Assembly: GCA_029721515.1 (NCBI GenBank)
Contig: CM056550.1
Coordinates: 14,806,906-14,870,905, forward strand
Length of the DNA: 64,000 bases
Source of the DNA: Synanceia verrucosa
Lineage: Eukaryota > Chordata > Actinopteri > Perciformes > Synanceiidae
Direction: 5' to 3'
Positions 53,435 to 64,000 of the stretch are shown piece by piece. Position 1 is the first letter of the stretch; the number at the start of each line of letters is the position of its first letter. A program made the position numbers and the translations under genes. A model generated the notes under the pieces. That model ran no database searches and had not been told where the DNA came from. It worked only from the letters and a program-made list of their open reading frames with translations.

Positions 53435-54599
53435 GTAGCACGTCATGTAGGCAGGTGCAGCCAATAGGCCAACGCTGCAGGAAGACGGCCACGTCTGCAG
53501 GCTTCTGTAGGGCTTCAAAATAGGTCATGTTCACATCAGGGACGTCTGCATAATTTTTCTGACTTCTCTGCCGCTGGAGTGGTTCAGGCCAGTGGCCCGT
53601 GGCTCTGGAGGAGGACGCTGTGTGGGGGGGGATGGGACGGATGGAGGCGAACTCCACATGAAGCGTGATCATCGTCAGAGGCACAAACACAGGAGCTGAC
53701 GAGCTCATGGATTCATCACTGTGACGGGCACTCATGTCACCTACTGTGTGATGGTTATCACAAAAGGATTCAACACTCAACACATTGATTTATCACGTGC
53801 ACAACTGTACATGTACAACACAGTGACCGTGGAGGATATAAATAAATTAATACTATAAATAATAAAAGCAAGAAGCAGCCCCTAACGCCTGGAACTGGGA
53901 TTCAGGAACTAATGTTCTCTGTTATAAAAATATCAAATACACCGTGTCTGGCTCTTTTGTAGCCTACATATCTTATATATCCTACATACCTTTGGCTCTG
54001 CATTGCTTTATTTCAAAAGAGCCACCGAGAAAATGAAAATGACAACGATGCAGGCGGTGCTCACTATAAGCAACACTGTGGAGTCAGACTGTATCTATTA
54101 TGTGTGTGGAAATGTATATTTTTAGGCTTTTCTGTTGTTGTTGTTATTGCAGCAGCTGATGGTCATGTGTCTTGTTTTCTACATGATGTGCTTGTGATAT
54201 AGCTGCAGCTCGCTGGGTTTAGAGTCAGTTCTCTTCTCAGTATGGGGAGTTGACCTCTGACCTTTGGTCTGCTGAGGAAAGCCGTGAACTTTCTTCTATT
54301 CAGTTTCCTTTCACTCATCTTGACCTGCAGCTCCTCCTCAGCCTTAAAACCATTTGGAGTCAGGATGAACTGACTAGTCCAGGTCTTATGCTCCTGCTTT
54401 TCTTAAACAGACTCTGCTCTCTTAATATAGACTCCATGATGTGGGTGGAGATGTACAGTACGCATGCTTACATCACATGTCTAAATAACAGAGTTGATTT
54501 CTGAGTGGACAGATTCATTTCCTTCACTGCCAGCGATCCTGGTTTACCTGTATGTTTTATATGTGGCGACAAATGAGCAACAAAGTGGACTACATTTCA

Positions 54600-55030
54600 T
54601 TTGAACTCACTGAGTGCATATATATATACACTTTATTATTTTTTTAAACCTTTATTTTGCTCGGTAAGTCAGTCGAGAACTAACTCTCATTTATAATGAC
54701 GATCTGGACGCCACTTTCTATCGCGAGCGATATGAAATGAACGTGAACGATTCATGCCGTTCCTCCTGTTCATGAAAGTGATCCGTTCAACGAAAATATG
54801 AACAACGTTCAGTGAACGTGCTCATGCGAAACACTGGACATTTTTCAGCAGCAGGTCGCTGATCGTGCTCTCATACAGCCTGTGAGTAATGCTGGGGCTT
54901 CTGGGAGATGTAGTCAGAGCATAAAGAGACGGTATACACCACAGAGATCAAAACAGGAAGTGGAGACGATCGAGATTAGAGAGCAAAACAAACAGAATGT
55001 GGAGAAAAAGTGGTGATTGAAGTGCATATT
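54600..55030 (-). mobile_element. TTAA element, family A, minus-orientation copy with an insertion
   Basis: It starts AACTCACTGAGTGCA and later carries AGTAATGCTGGGGCTTCTGG and GAAGTGGAGACGATCGAGAT, the reverse complement of words in the 34697 copy. Between them (about 54640-54835) is unrelated sequence rich in GTTCA...TGAAC words, apparently a second inserted repeat. Confidence 0.55.
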
Positions 55031-55451
55031 CAGAGGAATATATTCCTAATTTTGAAAATGAGTGCTTTTTCATTAAAACCCAGACAACAGTTATTTAAAG
55101 AAAATGTATACATTTTTGATGTACCCTTTCTAAATGTAGGTATAAATATACTGTAAACAACCTTTTGAAGACATGAAGAATAATCAGGACAACTCATTAA
55201 CTTCCTTCAGCTGAATAACTGTTAATCATTGACGCTCCATCCCTCTGTGATCTTAACACACACAACCTCCATCAATTCTCATCCAATAATCTGTTTTTGG
55301 GTCGATAAATATTTAACATAACTTTCAGTTCTATTACTTGATACATAATTGATAGACACTCCACTGCCTTGCCTTGACTGTGCATGCTTGATGTTTAGTC
55401 AGACCTCGACAGCTCAAGTGCCTCACATTTCACCATGCAGCTTCTATAGAC

Positions 55452-55625
55452 ACTCAACAGAAATATAAAAGCAACACTTTTGTTTTTTGCTCTCATTTCT
55501 CATTTTTCAACGTTTCCTCTGAACACGAAAGGCCTGTTTCTCTCAAATATCTGTCGAAACCTGTGACTGTGAGCACTTCTCCTTTGAGAGAATCATCCAC
55601 AGGTGAGGCAGATCAAGATGCTGAT
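55452..55625. mobile_element. Tc1-like transposon terminal fragment
   Basis: AAATATAAAAGCAACACTTT, GGCCTGTTTCTCTCAAATAT and GAGCACTTCTCCTTTGAGAG are the ordered left-end words of a common teleost Tc1/mariner-like element. It is truncated before any transposase. Confidence 0.5.
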
Positions 55626-55639
55626 GAACTCTCTGAGCG

Positions 55640-55732
55640 ATAGCGACGATGAAATAGTCTCTTCTTTCATTTGAGATATTCAGTGTTTTCAGAGTCATAG
55701 TACTGTTAATAAAACAGCTGGTACTCAAAGAG
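55640..55732 (-). mobile_element. TTAA element, family A, terminal fragment
   Basis: TAGTCTCTTCTTTCATTTGA and the end CTGGTACTCAAAGAG next to TTAA (55733-55736) match the reverse complement of the 9176 copy. Confidence 0.55.
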
Positions 55733-58443
55733 TTAAAATCTTTGATTACTCAGTTTATATATAAGCTTACCTTATTTTCTGTCGTACTTTTCCATTCTAA
55801 AAGTAGTTAAAATATTCAGTTTAAATGTCTGAAAGTTGCTAAAGCTTGGAAAAGAAAAGAGAAAAGACAAAGTCAGGTCGGTTGCTACGGTGCTGTGCAG
55901 ACAGAGAACAATGACTCAGCGTTTCACAGTACATCTTTATTTCCGGTGCAGACAACACACAGTGCTCATAGTGGTACTCCTTTTGTTTCTTTACACTGTT
56001 GAGAAACTCCACAAGAAAAGTGAGGAATAGAAAATGGTTTGGTGTTTGGACAGCACCTCTGAGATGCTGCAAACTGTCATAAAACACTGGGACAGAACAA
56101 GACATCACATGCTGTTTGATGACATCATCGATGACATGACACCTGTGGTTGACCTACAACAACTAACAGAGTGATATATGACTGTTCCACGTCCAGATTA
56201 TGAGCTCAAATGTTATGGACGAGTGAAATTTGTTCCTAATGTGCTGCGAAACAGCAAGAAGCAGCGAGACGTTTCATGTTTCTTTATTTCTAATGCATGA
56301 TGGGACATTTTGAGCATTAAAAATGATTCAAAGTTTTAATTTGAGCGCATAGTTAAATATGATCTGGAAACCATGAAGGGAAAATGACTGAAAATGAGCA
56401 GGAGAGGCTATTGTTTAGCATGTGTGTGTGGATAATCACACACAATAGGTTTTTGTTTGCTCAAATGAAATATTTGTTAACACGATGACTTTCTCTGCAA
56501 GACATAATACAGGTGCACATAAAAAAAAAATACATAACATATTTTGCAGTCAAATACTAGAACTATGGCCTTTTTTCTGTTCTATTTCTATTTTTGTTCA
56601 TGTGTCGACAATAAAACACCAGGGTCGAAACTCAGTCCTTCTTTTCACTCAAACAGAATATCTGTGACTCATCATGAAATCTAAAGGATCCCAAGGAGCT
56701 GATTAGCTTAGCTTAGCTTAGCGTAAAGCCTGGAAGCAGTGTAAACAGCTAGCCTAGTCTAGCTTTGCTCTGTCCAAAGTCCACACACACATCCGATGCC
56801 CCTGAAGCCTCTATGGCTCTTTTGTTTAATTCATAGACATAAAACATAAAAATGAAAATGTCAGTTTGTGGATTTAAGCCCTAAAAACACAAACTTATTC
56901 TAAAATTTAAGGGAAGTTACACGCTGGAGCTTTATGCTAGGGCCTAGCATAAATCTGGAGACGGTTAGCCTAGCAGCTAGGCTAACCGTCTCCAGACTCT
57001 CACTCCAGACACAGACTGGCAGAAACCAGTTTAGGCCGGTTTCTAAACCCAGGTTAAAGTAAGCCTGGCTCGGCTGGTAACGCTGCATCATGAAACCTCT
57101 CTCTGGATTCACACACGGAAGTTTCTGGAACATGTTGAAAGCTGTTGATGCTGATGAAACCTGAGTTCAAGTTTGTATGAGCTCTCAAACCTCACTGAGT
57201 ATGAATCATGTTCGTCATCACAGTGAAAGCTGGCACATCATTTTGGGAAGTTTGTGCTTCGTAGCACATCGCAGGGATTTTTTGGAATAACAGCTCACCA
57301 GGTGAGCTCCTTTAGTACATATACTAGTGCAATATTTGTCAGTCACTCTGTTTGGCAGCGTACATAAAGTGTCTCCATAGAAAATCTTCAGAAATTCTTC
57401 TTTATCAAGATATTCATACTTGTAAAATTCTGCAAGGGTGAATCTATCATAATAAATATATATATATATATATATATATGTAGCACAAAACCACACCACT
57501 AATCATGCACTGTTACACACATAAACACACACACACACACACACACTCACACTCACACTGATCCAAAAGTCTTTCCATGTATCACCACTCATGTTTCAAA
57601 TGGTACTGTGTCGAGCAACACCACCTGAAATGTAATAACACTGACAAATATCCACATATTTAAAGTTGCAATCAGTGTGTTTCACTGCGTCTTTGCATAA
57701 TGCTGCATACGTATGAACAGGGGTTTGTTAATGATCAATAACAGGAACATCAATGTGTTTTGGTTTATTTTTTGTATAATGGGTGACAAACAAATGATGT
57801 AAATGTAAAAGTATAGCCTATGAATGAAGACGTTTCTGTTGATTTTCTAAGCAGCTCATTTCGATGGCAACAGCTGCTTTGTGTGATATACGGTGAGGGT
57901 AACCCTTCGCTTCTATCCGCCTGTCATTGTTCCTTTTTAAATTAGCGCTGCGACCACGATCAGTTAAGATGTTTAATATTCAGCGATAAGCAGCTGATCA
58001 GTTGGGTCTAGGTTGTGATGCGTGACACTGGGAGCAGGAAATGACGGCGTCTCTTTTGTCTCTGCAGAGAATAACGACAGAGCAGAGTTCAAAAGGAAAG
58101 AAAGACCTTCCTACTTTCTGCTTCCTCTCCACTTTGTGATGGATCAAGCCCTTGAACCTGTGGAGTAATATGGAGCTGCTGTGCCCACAAAGAGCCATAC
58201 GGTACTGATTGCAACTTTAATGGTGATTCAACAAACCTCTTTTGTGTTTTTCCTTATAAAAAACTGATTAGTAACACACTTAGTAAAGGGTTATGACATA
58301 TCATCAGGATACGAGGTCTCACTGAAAAATGGACCTGTGGTTTAAGGGCAAAGCTGAAGGCATTGATATCCAAACACTGACAGAGGACTGTGATTACAGG
58401 GCTGTTGGGAGGTTTGGCAAGTCCAGGTAGAAGTATATGCAAA

Positions 58444-61400
58444 CTACACGGTGGTTTCATTCTTCCAAGGGCCAGTCCGAATGTTTCCTGAGGCGTCCGA
58501 ACCAAACAGGCCGTCCTCCTGCAGGCTCCTGTTCCGGCCGATGGCACCTCGCCGGCTGACGGTGCCGTGCTGCCGAGGTAGAGTGTTTCTTGGGAAACCT
58601 TTCGGCTCCACCTCCACGCAGAGGCTATCCTTTTCTTTATCTGCTGTCTTGGACATGCAGCTGTATGTGCTGGGGTCTTGCTGATACTGCAAGGCGAAGG
58701 GATCGGCTTTCTCACAGCAGCTTGTGGTGGAAGAGTGATCAGCCGAGCTGTACAAGCGCCACTGGCAGGAGTGGACCCCGTGAGAAGGCAGGAGGAGGCT
58801 GTGACAGGAAGTGATGCTGTCATGCATGTTGTGTGCACGGCCGTGACAGGAAGTCATTGAGTCTTGTACGCTGTGGCAGGAGTTCTGGCGTTGTAGGCTG
58901 TGGCAGGAAGTCAGCTGCTTCTCCAAGTGAGGGCTGGTGCAGGGCAGCTGGAGGTCCGGGTGGGGGCTGCTGGAAACCAGTGGTGAGCCTTCAAGTGCTG
59001 TGTGAGGGCTGTCCACATGGGAGCTGTGCACACTCCCATCCATGCTGGTGGAGGTCATGTGGGAACGGTAGTCCTGGAGGCATGGCCGTGGGCGGTTAAA
59101 GGAGCGTGACTTTGTCCTGTCGTTAAGGCAGCTCTGTAGAGGCAGAGCAGGGCGAGGGAGGTCGTCGGAAAGCGACTGTGGACGAGGTGAGGGTATCGAG
59201 TCAGCGAGGGGCGGGATGGGGGCGGTGACTGGACCCATCACAGCCACGCAGCATGGACCTGAGTGAGCGGGGGTGGGGCTCTGGGAAGGAGGTGTCATTT
59301 TGTGGAAAGAAGTCTGCACAAGGTGAGGAGAGAGTAGAGGCTGCTTGCCTGAGCATGGGGAACTTAAGTGGCAGTGTGGCTGATGGAGCTCCTGCCTCTG
59401 GCTCTGTCCGTCCACATTCCCGTCCTCAGACTTGGACTTGGACGGGCAACAAGCCCACCAGCGGTGCCATACGTCATCACGTTTGGCACAGTGCTGGATG
59501 AGAAGGAAGAGTCCCAGAGTGACACAAAAAGCCCCGTACAGGCAGCTGAATATCATGTCCAGGAAATGTCCCAGTGATACCGCCAACGCTCCTAAAGCCC
59601 AGGTAGCCACGAACAGGAAGAGGGTGAACGCCGTGGCTCGGAGCTGAGACTTAAACGAGTGCTCGTTGGCTAGTACCGACACACCCGTTGTGAATGGCGG
59701 GCAGTCCCCAGCAGGCGCAGAAGCTCCGGAAGAGTCGGTGTGGCAGTGATGGTTTGACTCAGCGGAGGATAATTGCTGCTGCTCCTCACTCAGAAGTCGC
59801 AGCTCATACTTCTTCTCAGGGTGGCGTTTGAGCTGGATGTACGTGACCAAGAAGTACACAGACATGACCAAGACCAGAAGACTCACGGGGGCATAGAAAC
59901 CTGCCAAGCTGGGTTCCCATGCCATCCAGCAACTGAAAAAGACACACAGAGATATGAACATTTGTGTCTTCTGCTACAGAGGGAAGGAAAACTTGATGTC
60001 CACTTACTACAAGGCGTCATCCCTGCTGCCGTAGTTATCCATACCAAACGCTGCCGTAACGGCAACAATTACAAGAGGGACTCCATCACTTACAAGATAA
60101 AATCTGCAAACAGAGTTTCACATTATTAAGTGCTAATGCTGACATGTGTTTCTTTTCCCACTTTTATTATCTCTACAATTTGATGCTTTGCAATAAAATC
60201 TGATACAGTAGATATCCCAGGTGATGATGAATCCTAACCAATGACTCCCTGAGACGTGTTCGTAGGTGTTTTTCAGGTTAGCTGGTTTTTCATGTGTGCC
60301 CTCTAGGGTGTCTGCCAGTGTCCTGATGACCCTTTTGGTTGGTTGGACAGCTTACCAACACCATTTGATAACAATGTGAACGCAGCGTATGAATGAAGCT
60401 TACCTGAGGACTGCTGGTTTGGTGCGAGTCTGGGCTGGTCCGTTCCTGTTCTGGGCCCAAAGTGGGTCTTTGGACACATCTTTACAGATGTTTCTAGCGG
60501 TAAACGTTAGCCACAGCATGGTGGACAAAGAAGCATAGTGGAGCACAATTCCAACCTAACAAAGATAAAGTGGTGAACAGAGATCATTAAAACCAGCTCC
60601 ATGCCCAAAATTAGTATGTGGATGTATTTGTGTATTTGAGATAAATATGGGTAATCACCACACCATCCAATGAAACCGTTATCATGATGCTCGGATCAGA
60701 TTAAACTTTCACGTACAATGGAACTGCCGAAGTAACAAAATGCTGTGGTTTAGAAAGCTGAGCGTGATCCTGGATCATCTACTGAAGGGGGAGGGAGGAC
60801 CAATCAGCTCGCTCCTTCCATTCCCAGACTGTAGGAAACAGTAGAAATGCCGTTCCCCTCACTAAGCAGCCATCCATACCATAACAATGCTACTTTAGGA
60901 GCTACAGAAGTCAGACAGTGGCTGGCAGTGTCAGTTTTCACTGCAGTTTTACAAGTGAGTCAGAGACATACAGTACGGTGGCCTGCAAGTGTCTCCAGCA
61001 CCACTGTTTGGTTTTCTCTTCTGGGCTACCGTAGAACATGGCGGACTGTGGAGAAGAGCTGCTACCTATGTAGCTATTCTAAGCTAAAAAAAAATCAAAA
61101 GATTCTTGGCTTCAGGTGATTATACACGAATGAAAAAATATTTCAGAATATGCTAATCAACTCCTCAAAAAGTTAAACACCAGCATATTTTCCCAAAAAA
61201 ACTATGCTTTTAATTTAGTGTAGCTTCATAGGACAAACTTCTTTTGGTTTGTATTTCCACTTTCATTCATTCTGAACCACATGAATAATATCTTTGTTGA
61301 TTCTGGGACTAAAATATGGACACACTGCTTTTGTATTCTGACATCCACTAACGAAGCTTATCTACTCAGTTTAAATACCTACCTCTGATAAAACAAGAAT

Positions 61401-63503
61401 GGAACAAGGTAAAAACAAATATTTTTTTCATGATGAAATAGAGAGTCTCTTCTTTCATTTGAGCTATTCACTGTTTTCAGAGACATAGTACTAAATATTC
61501 TGTGGGTCTAGAAATATGACTCAAAATGGAACAAGACACTTCCTGTTTTATAAAAAAAAAGGCTGGAACTCAGTGAGTTCAAGGTTGTTCTGTGTATTTG
61601 AGCCTGAATAAATTTCACACATGAGCAGTCTGAGAGGAAACCAGAAAATAACATATAGCAAGCTTCAACAGTTTTTGCCCACAGTAGTGTTTCAACTTAA
61701 CCCTCAGTGAACGCTGGCTTTCCCATCGAAATGTTCTGTGTTAAAAATGCTTTGAAACAGCATATAGTGTGGAGAAAGTAGGAAAACACCAACTTACAAT
61801 CTGACACACTAAAGGTAGGTTGATCTGATTGATGCCCCCGGCAAAAACTCCAAATGTCAGGCCAGTGTGAAAGAGGAGGTTGAGGAGTGTGTGCCAGCCA
61901 TTCCTGCTGATGCGAATGACGCTGCAAACACAGTTCAAAATACTGCTGGGTAACCACAGTGTGAAATACAGAACACAGTACTGTCTGAACAGAGACACAC
62001 AGCATTTATAAACTGTAACTTTTATAAAAAAAAAAGTAACTTGATGCACACATGTTAAACTCTATCCTGACAGTAGTACCTCAGAAAGAAGGAAAGGAAG
62101 GAAAACAACCAATCAGAGCAGAGCAGCTAATCACTGCTTTACTGGCAAACTAGGCAGCACTGATCAGATAGGATTCAAGTTTCTGCGATGGTAATGCCTC
62201 AGATGTTTGTGAGTTAAATCCTTTCTTAACTTATGGATGAAAAATGAATTTCACTTCACTTAACACGTCTTCATCAGCACTCGTACCCTGACTGCCAACA
62301 AACACCAAGCACTGCCTTCAACAGGAAGCTGGACAGTTTATTAGTACATCTAATGACCCATGTTTGTCATTTTTCAACATCAGTCTGATGAGTAAAACAT
62401 GAATAATTCATGTCCATGTGGTATTAGTGACAGTGAAGAGGAGAAACAGTGTCAGCAGTGTGGTCGTCGTTTCATCGTGTCCTAATTTATGATAAGGTGA
62501 CCACACGTCCCTGTTTTTAATGATCAGTAAAATGTCACATTTCAGCGTTTTATGGTTGAGAGAAAAATATGTTGTGTGTTGACCAGAACAACAGATATTA
62601 CAGTAACTGGTCTCTAGCGTAATTATTGAGATTCAGTTTACATGATTTTTAAAATGTTATCATCTCAGAAACTTTTCATTTTCACATGGGTGCGTTTCTG
62701 TCACCAACACAGTGTCCTGACCCAGTGCAGCACGATGATACTTTAATTAAGATTTTCAGTCCCACCTTGACCCACACGCCTGAACAGAAAGGTCGTTTGC
62801 TGTCGTCTTCTTCAGTCCTAACTGACCCTGACTGAACCTTCCTAATGTGACTCCGCTGTAGGAGATGGGATCATAACCCACCGTCCTCACTCCAAGTTCA
62901 GCTGAAGCTAATATGACATTTGGGCTGAAAACAGGACTCTGTGTCAAATCAATGCATGCAGCTGTCTGACCTAGATATCTGGCTGCAGGGCTTTTTTCCT
63001 CTCATGTCCCTCTTCCTCCAGAATAACCTCCTTACTTTAAATACAAACTCCAGAGTCCACGCTGGTCTTCTCTTCTTGTCTCTTTTCTGGCCCTTTCCAA
63101 CAACTGAACTGAAAGTCAAACTTAGCTGTACTGTCTGATGGCTTTGAAGAGAGAGTTCCACTTTCAGAGAATTTCACCTGCTGGCCATTCCCTGCATACA
63201 GAGAGCGCCCCCTGCTGGACTGTCTGTTTTGGAAGTAACCAAATTGTCACATGCCTTTCCTGCCGATTCCACCAGTTCCACCAACTACATACATTTAGAG
63301 AAGCCTTCACAATGGCCAGTGGACACATGAGCATATGAGTGTTGTATTAAGATCATCAGTGCTTGTTCTTCTCACCTGTGGTGGACAATATAGGTCACGA
63401 TGGAGACGAGCAGGCAGAGCAGCATGACCGCTGTGCAGGCATACACCACTGGATGCAGGTAATCCCCAGGATACGGTGGGAAGGACAGCACTCTCTTCAA
63501 ATC
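58444..63503 (-). CDS. adgra1: Adhesion G protein-coupled receptor A1, last five coding exons (5' end outside window)
   Basis: Orphan seven-pass receptor of the adhesion-GPCR A group, brain-enriched in mammals. The group's A1 member lacks the long adhesion ectodomain. Exons in transcript order: 63503-63376, 61921-61798, 60555-60404, 60103-60008, 59932-58444. All borders are GT-AG and the phases match; 1989 nt, 662 residues plus stop. Exon one starts DLKRVLSFPPYPGDYLHPVV and carries TM1 (ACTAVMLLCLLVSIVTYIV). Exon two has RISRNGWHTLLN and TM2; exon three has IVLHYASLSTMLW (TM3); exon four has FYLVSDGVP (TM4). The last exon has YCWMAWEPS, TM5, FKSQLRATAF, TM6, FLDMIFSCLYGAF (TM7) and a tail of about 330 residues ending GNIRTGPWKNETTV. 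The terminal ETTV is a class I PDZ ligand (Dlg binding in this group). Human ADGRA1 has the same ending. An upstream exon carrying the start must lie beyond 64000. The a or b duplicate is undecided. Confidence 0.94.
60556..61797 (-). other. adgra1 intron with repeats
   Basis: It contains a dispersed teleost repeat at about 60780-61100 (GAACATGGCGGACTGTGGAG, GCAGTTTTACAAGTGAGTCA) and a family A TTAA copy at 61375-61585. No exon or other gene is seen. Confidence 0.5.
61375..61585 (-). mobile_element. TTAA element, family A, minus-orientation copy
   Basis: It runs ACCTCTGATAAAACAAGAAT through TAAATATTCTGTGGGTCTAG to GGCTGGAACTCAGTGAG. This is the reverse complement of the 34697 copy with a degraded terminus. 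Confidence 0.65.
61922..63375 (-). other. adgra1 intron
   Basis: 1454-nt intron between the TM1 and TM2 exons. Donor GTGAGAA (minus) at 63375, acceptor GTTTGCAG at 61922. No further exon is recognised; a short GCGCCCCCTGCTGG word lies at about 63206. Confidence 0.6.
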
Positions 63504-64000
63504 CTGCAAAGTGAACAAACAGAAGAGAACATGAATAATACAAAAGACGGAGAGAAAACTACACACTGTGATCTGAACTGCTTTAGCATCACCACAGTGT
63601 TTTACAGAAGTGTCCAGATGGTCCTGTGTTTGAGCCAATCAGGACTGGCGTTGGTGCCTTTGTCTGCCCCTGTTATTCTGCATAAAAGAATAAATCTCAA
63701 TCTGTACTAGATGTTCAGATCTCATTTCTCTTTGTGTGTTCATCACAGAGCTGGAGTCAGGACTTGGTTAGCCTAGCTTAGCATAAAGGCTAAAAGCAGG
63801 GGGAAACAGCTAGTCTGGTTCTTTTCCAAGTTAAAAATGTCATGTCTGTGTGCTTATCATTTCAGTCTTGTCATTTTGTCTTGTCCCTTCCTGTTTTATT
63901 TTGAAATTAATTGTCTCCCCTTGTGTTTCAGCTTGACAACATCCTGCCCTTTAGTTCTCTGCAGCTGGTGATTGTCGGCCCGCCCCTGATTGTCTCCAGC
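63504..64000 (-). other. adgra1 upstream intron, partial
   Basis: The acceptor CACTTTGCAG precedes the exon at 63503. A copy of the TTAGCCTAGCTTAGCATAA dispersed repeat lies at about 63745-63830. No exon is seen before the window edge. Confidence 0.5.
63745..63830. repeat. Dispersed 'TTAGCCTAGCTTAGCATAA' repeat, third copy
   Basis: GAGCTGGAGTCAGGACTTGG, TTAGCCTAGCTTAGCATAAA and AAACAGCTAG(C/T)CTGGT words recur at 49919-50000 and 56690-56800. Common in teleosts; type not assigned. Confidence 0.6.

Larger units (their letters stand above)
47788..58443. other. Intergenic spacer between convergent znf518a and adgra1
   Basis: No gene recognised. It holds an inverted-repeat element (48655-49125), three-part 'TTAGCCTAGCTTAGCATAA' repeat copies (49919-50000, 56690-56800), the L2-like LINE (51497-52970), a TA-rich stretch (53377-53434), TTAA family A copies, a Tc1-like terminal fragment (55452-55625), and TA and CA runs near 57457-57545. 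TTTATT at 57764-57769 (AATAAA on the minus strand) could end adgra1 transcripts. Confidence 0.5.

Noticed and set aside
53313..53783. 156-codon minus-strand frame
   Set aside because: Runs through a TA-rich low-complexity tract giving Tyr/Ile repeats; no recognisable family.
58253..59647. Plus- and minus-strand frames overlapping the adgra1 last exon
   Set aside because: The 505-codon minus frame carrying TM5-TM7 and ETTV is the real one; the others are shadows.

Overview
The window is nuclear DNA from a ray-finned fish, probably a percomorph-like teleost. Evidence: four vertebrate genes with GT-AG introns, abundant CA/TG microsatellites, and repeat families I know from teleost genomes (L2-type LINE, Tc1-like fragments, a SINE-like element ending in GGATGGATGG, and many TTAA-flanked short DNA elements). 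The species cannot be named from sequence alone. Product names rest on remembered vertebrate family sequences and were not checked against a database.

Layout. (1) 398-1713 (+): the 3' part of a muscarinic acetylcholine receptor gene, best read as chrm3. Its coding sequence is split by at least two introns. (2) 1714-7542: 3' UTR and intergenic DNA with a short inverted-repeat element and a decayed Ty3/gypsy pol fragment. (3) 7543-24737 (+): a complete formin-2 gene (fmn2). I assembled 20 coding exons that join in frame to 4287 nt (1428 codons plus stop), including a 12-nt microexon. One intron is almost entirely a GGT-rich array of about 1.55 kb, and exon 15 lies between a TG run and an AC run. 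(4) 24738-35500: fmn2 3' UTR and repeats. The main item is a 4266-bp hAT-type DNA element at 28878-33143. It has an exact 8-bp target duplication, matching terminal inverted repeats and an interior made almost wholly of a 33-bp minisatellite. (5) 35540-47647 (+): znf518a, with a CpG-containing promoter/first exon, a non-coding exon and one large coding exon (1363 codons, seven C2H2 fingers). (6) 47648-58443: no gene recognised; an L2-like LINE and short repeats. (7) 58444-63503 (-): the last five coding exons of adgra1, an adhesion-GPCR-family receptor, running off the right edge.

Gene relations. chrm3 and fmn2 are also neighbours in human (1q43), so that block looks ancestral. znf518a and adgra1 are both on human chromosome 10 but far apart there. 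Nothing suggests co-regulation: each gene has its own strand, its own introns and long spacers. The products act in separate processes: Gq-coupled acetylcholine signalling, actin nucleation with Spire, chromatin/transcription control, and a neural orphan receptor with a PDZ-binding tail.

The less ordinary signals are: the hAT element whose interior is a minisatellite built from 11-bp blocks; the TTAA-flanked element in an fmn2 intron that keeps a THAP-like coding remnant (Kolobok-like); the GGT-filled intron; the complementary repeats around fmn2 exon 15; and the split muscarinic receptor coding region.
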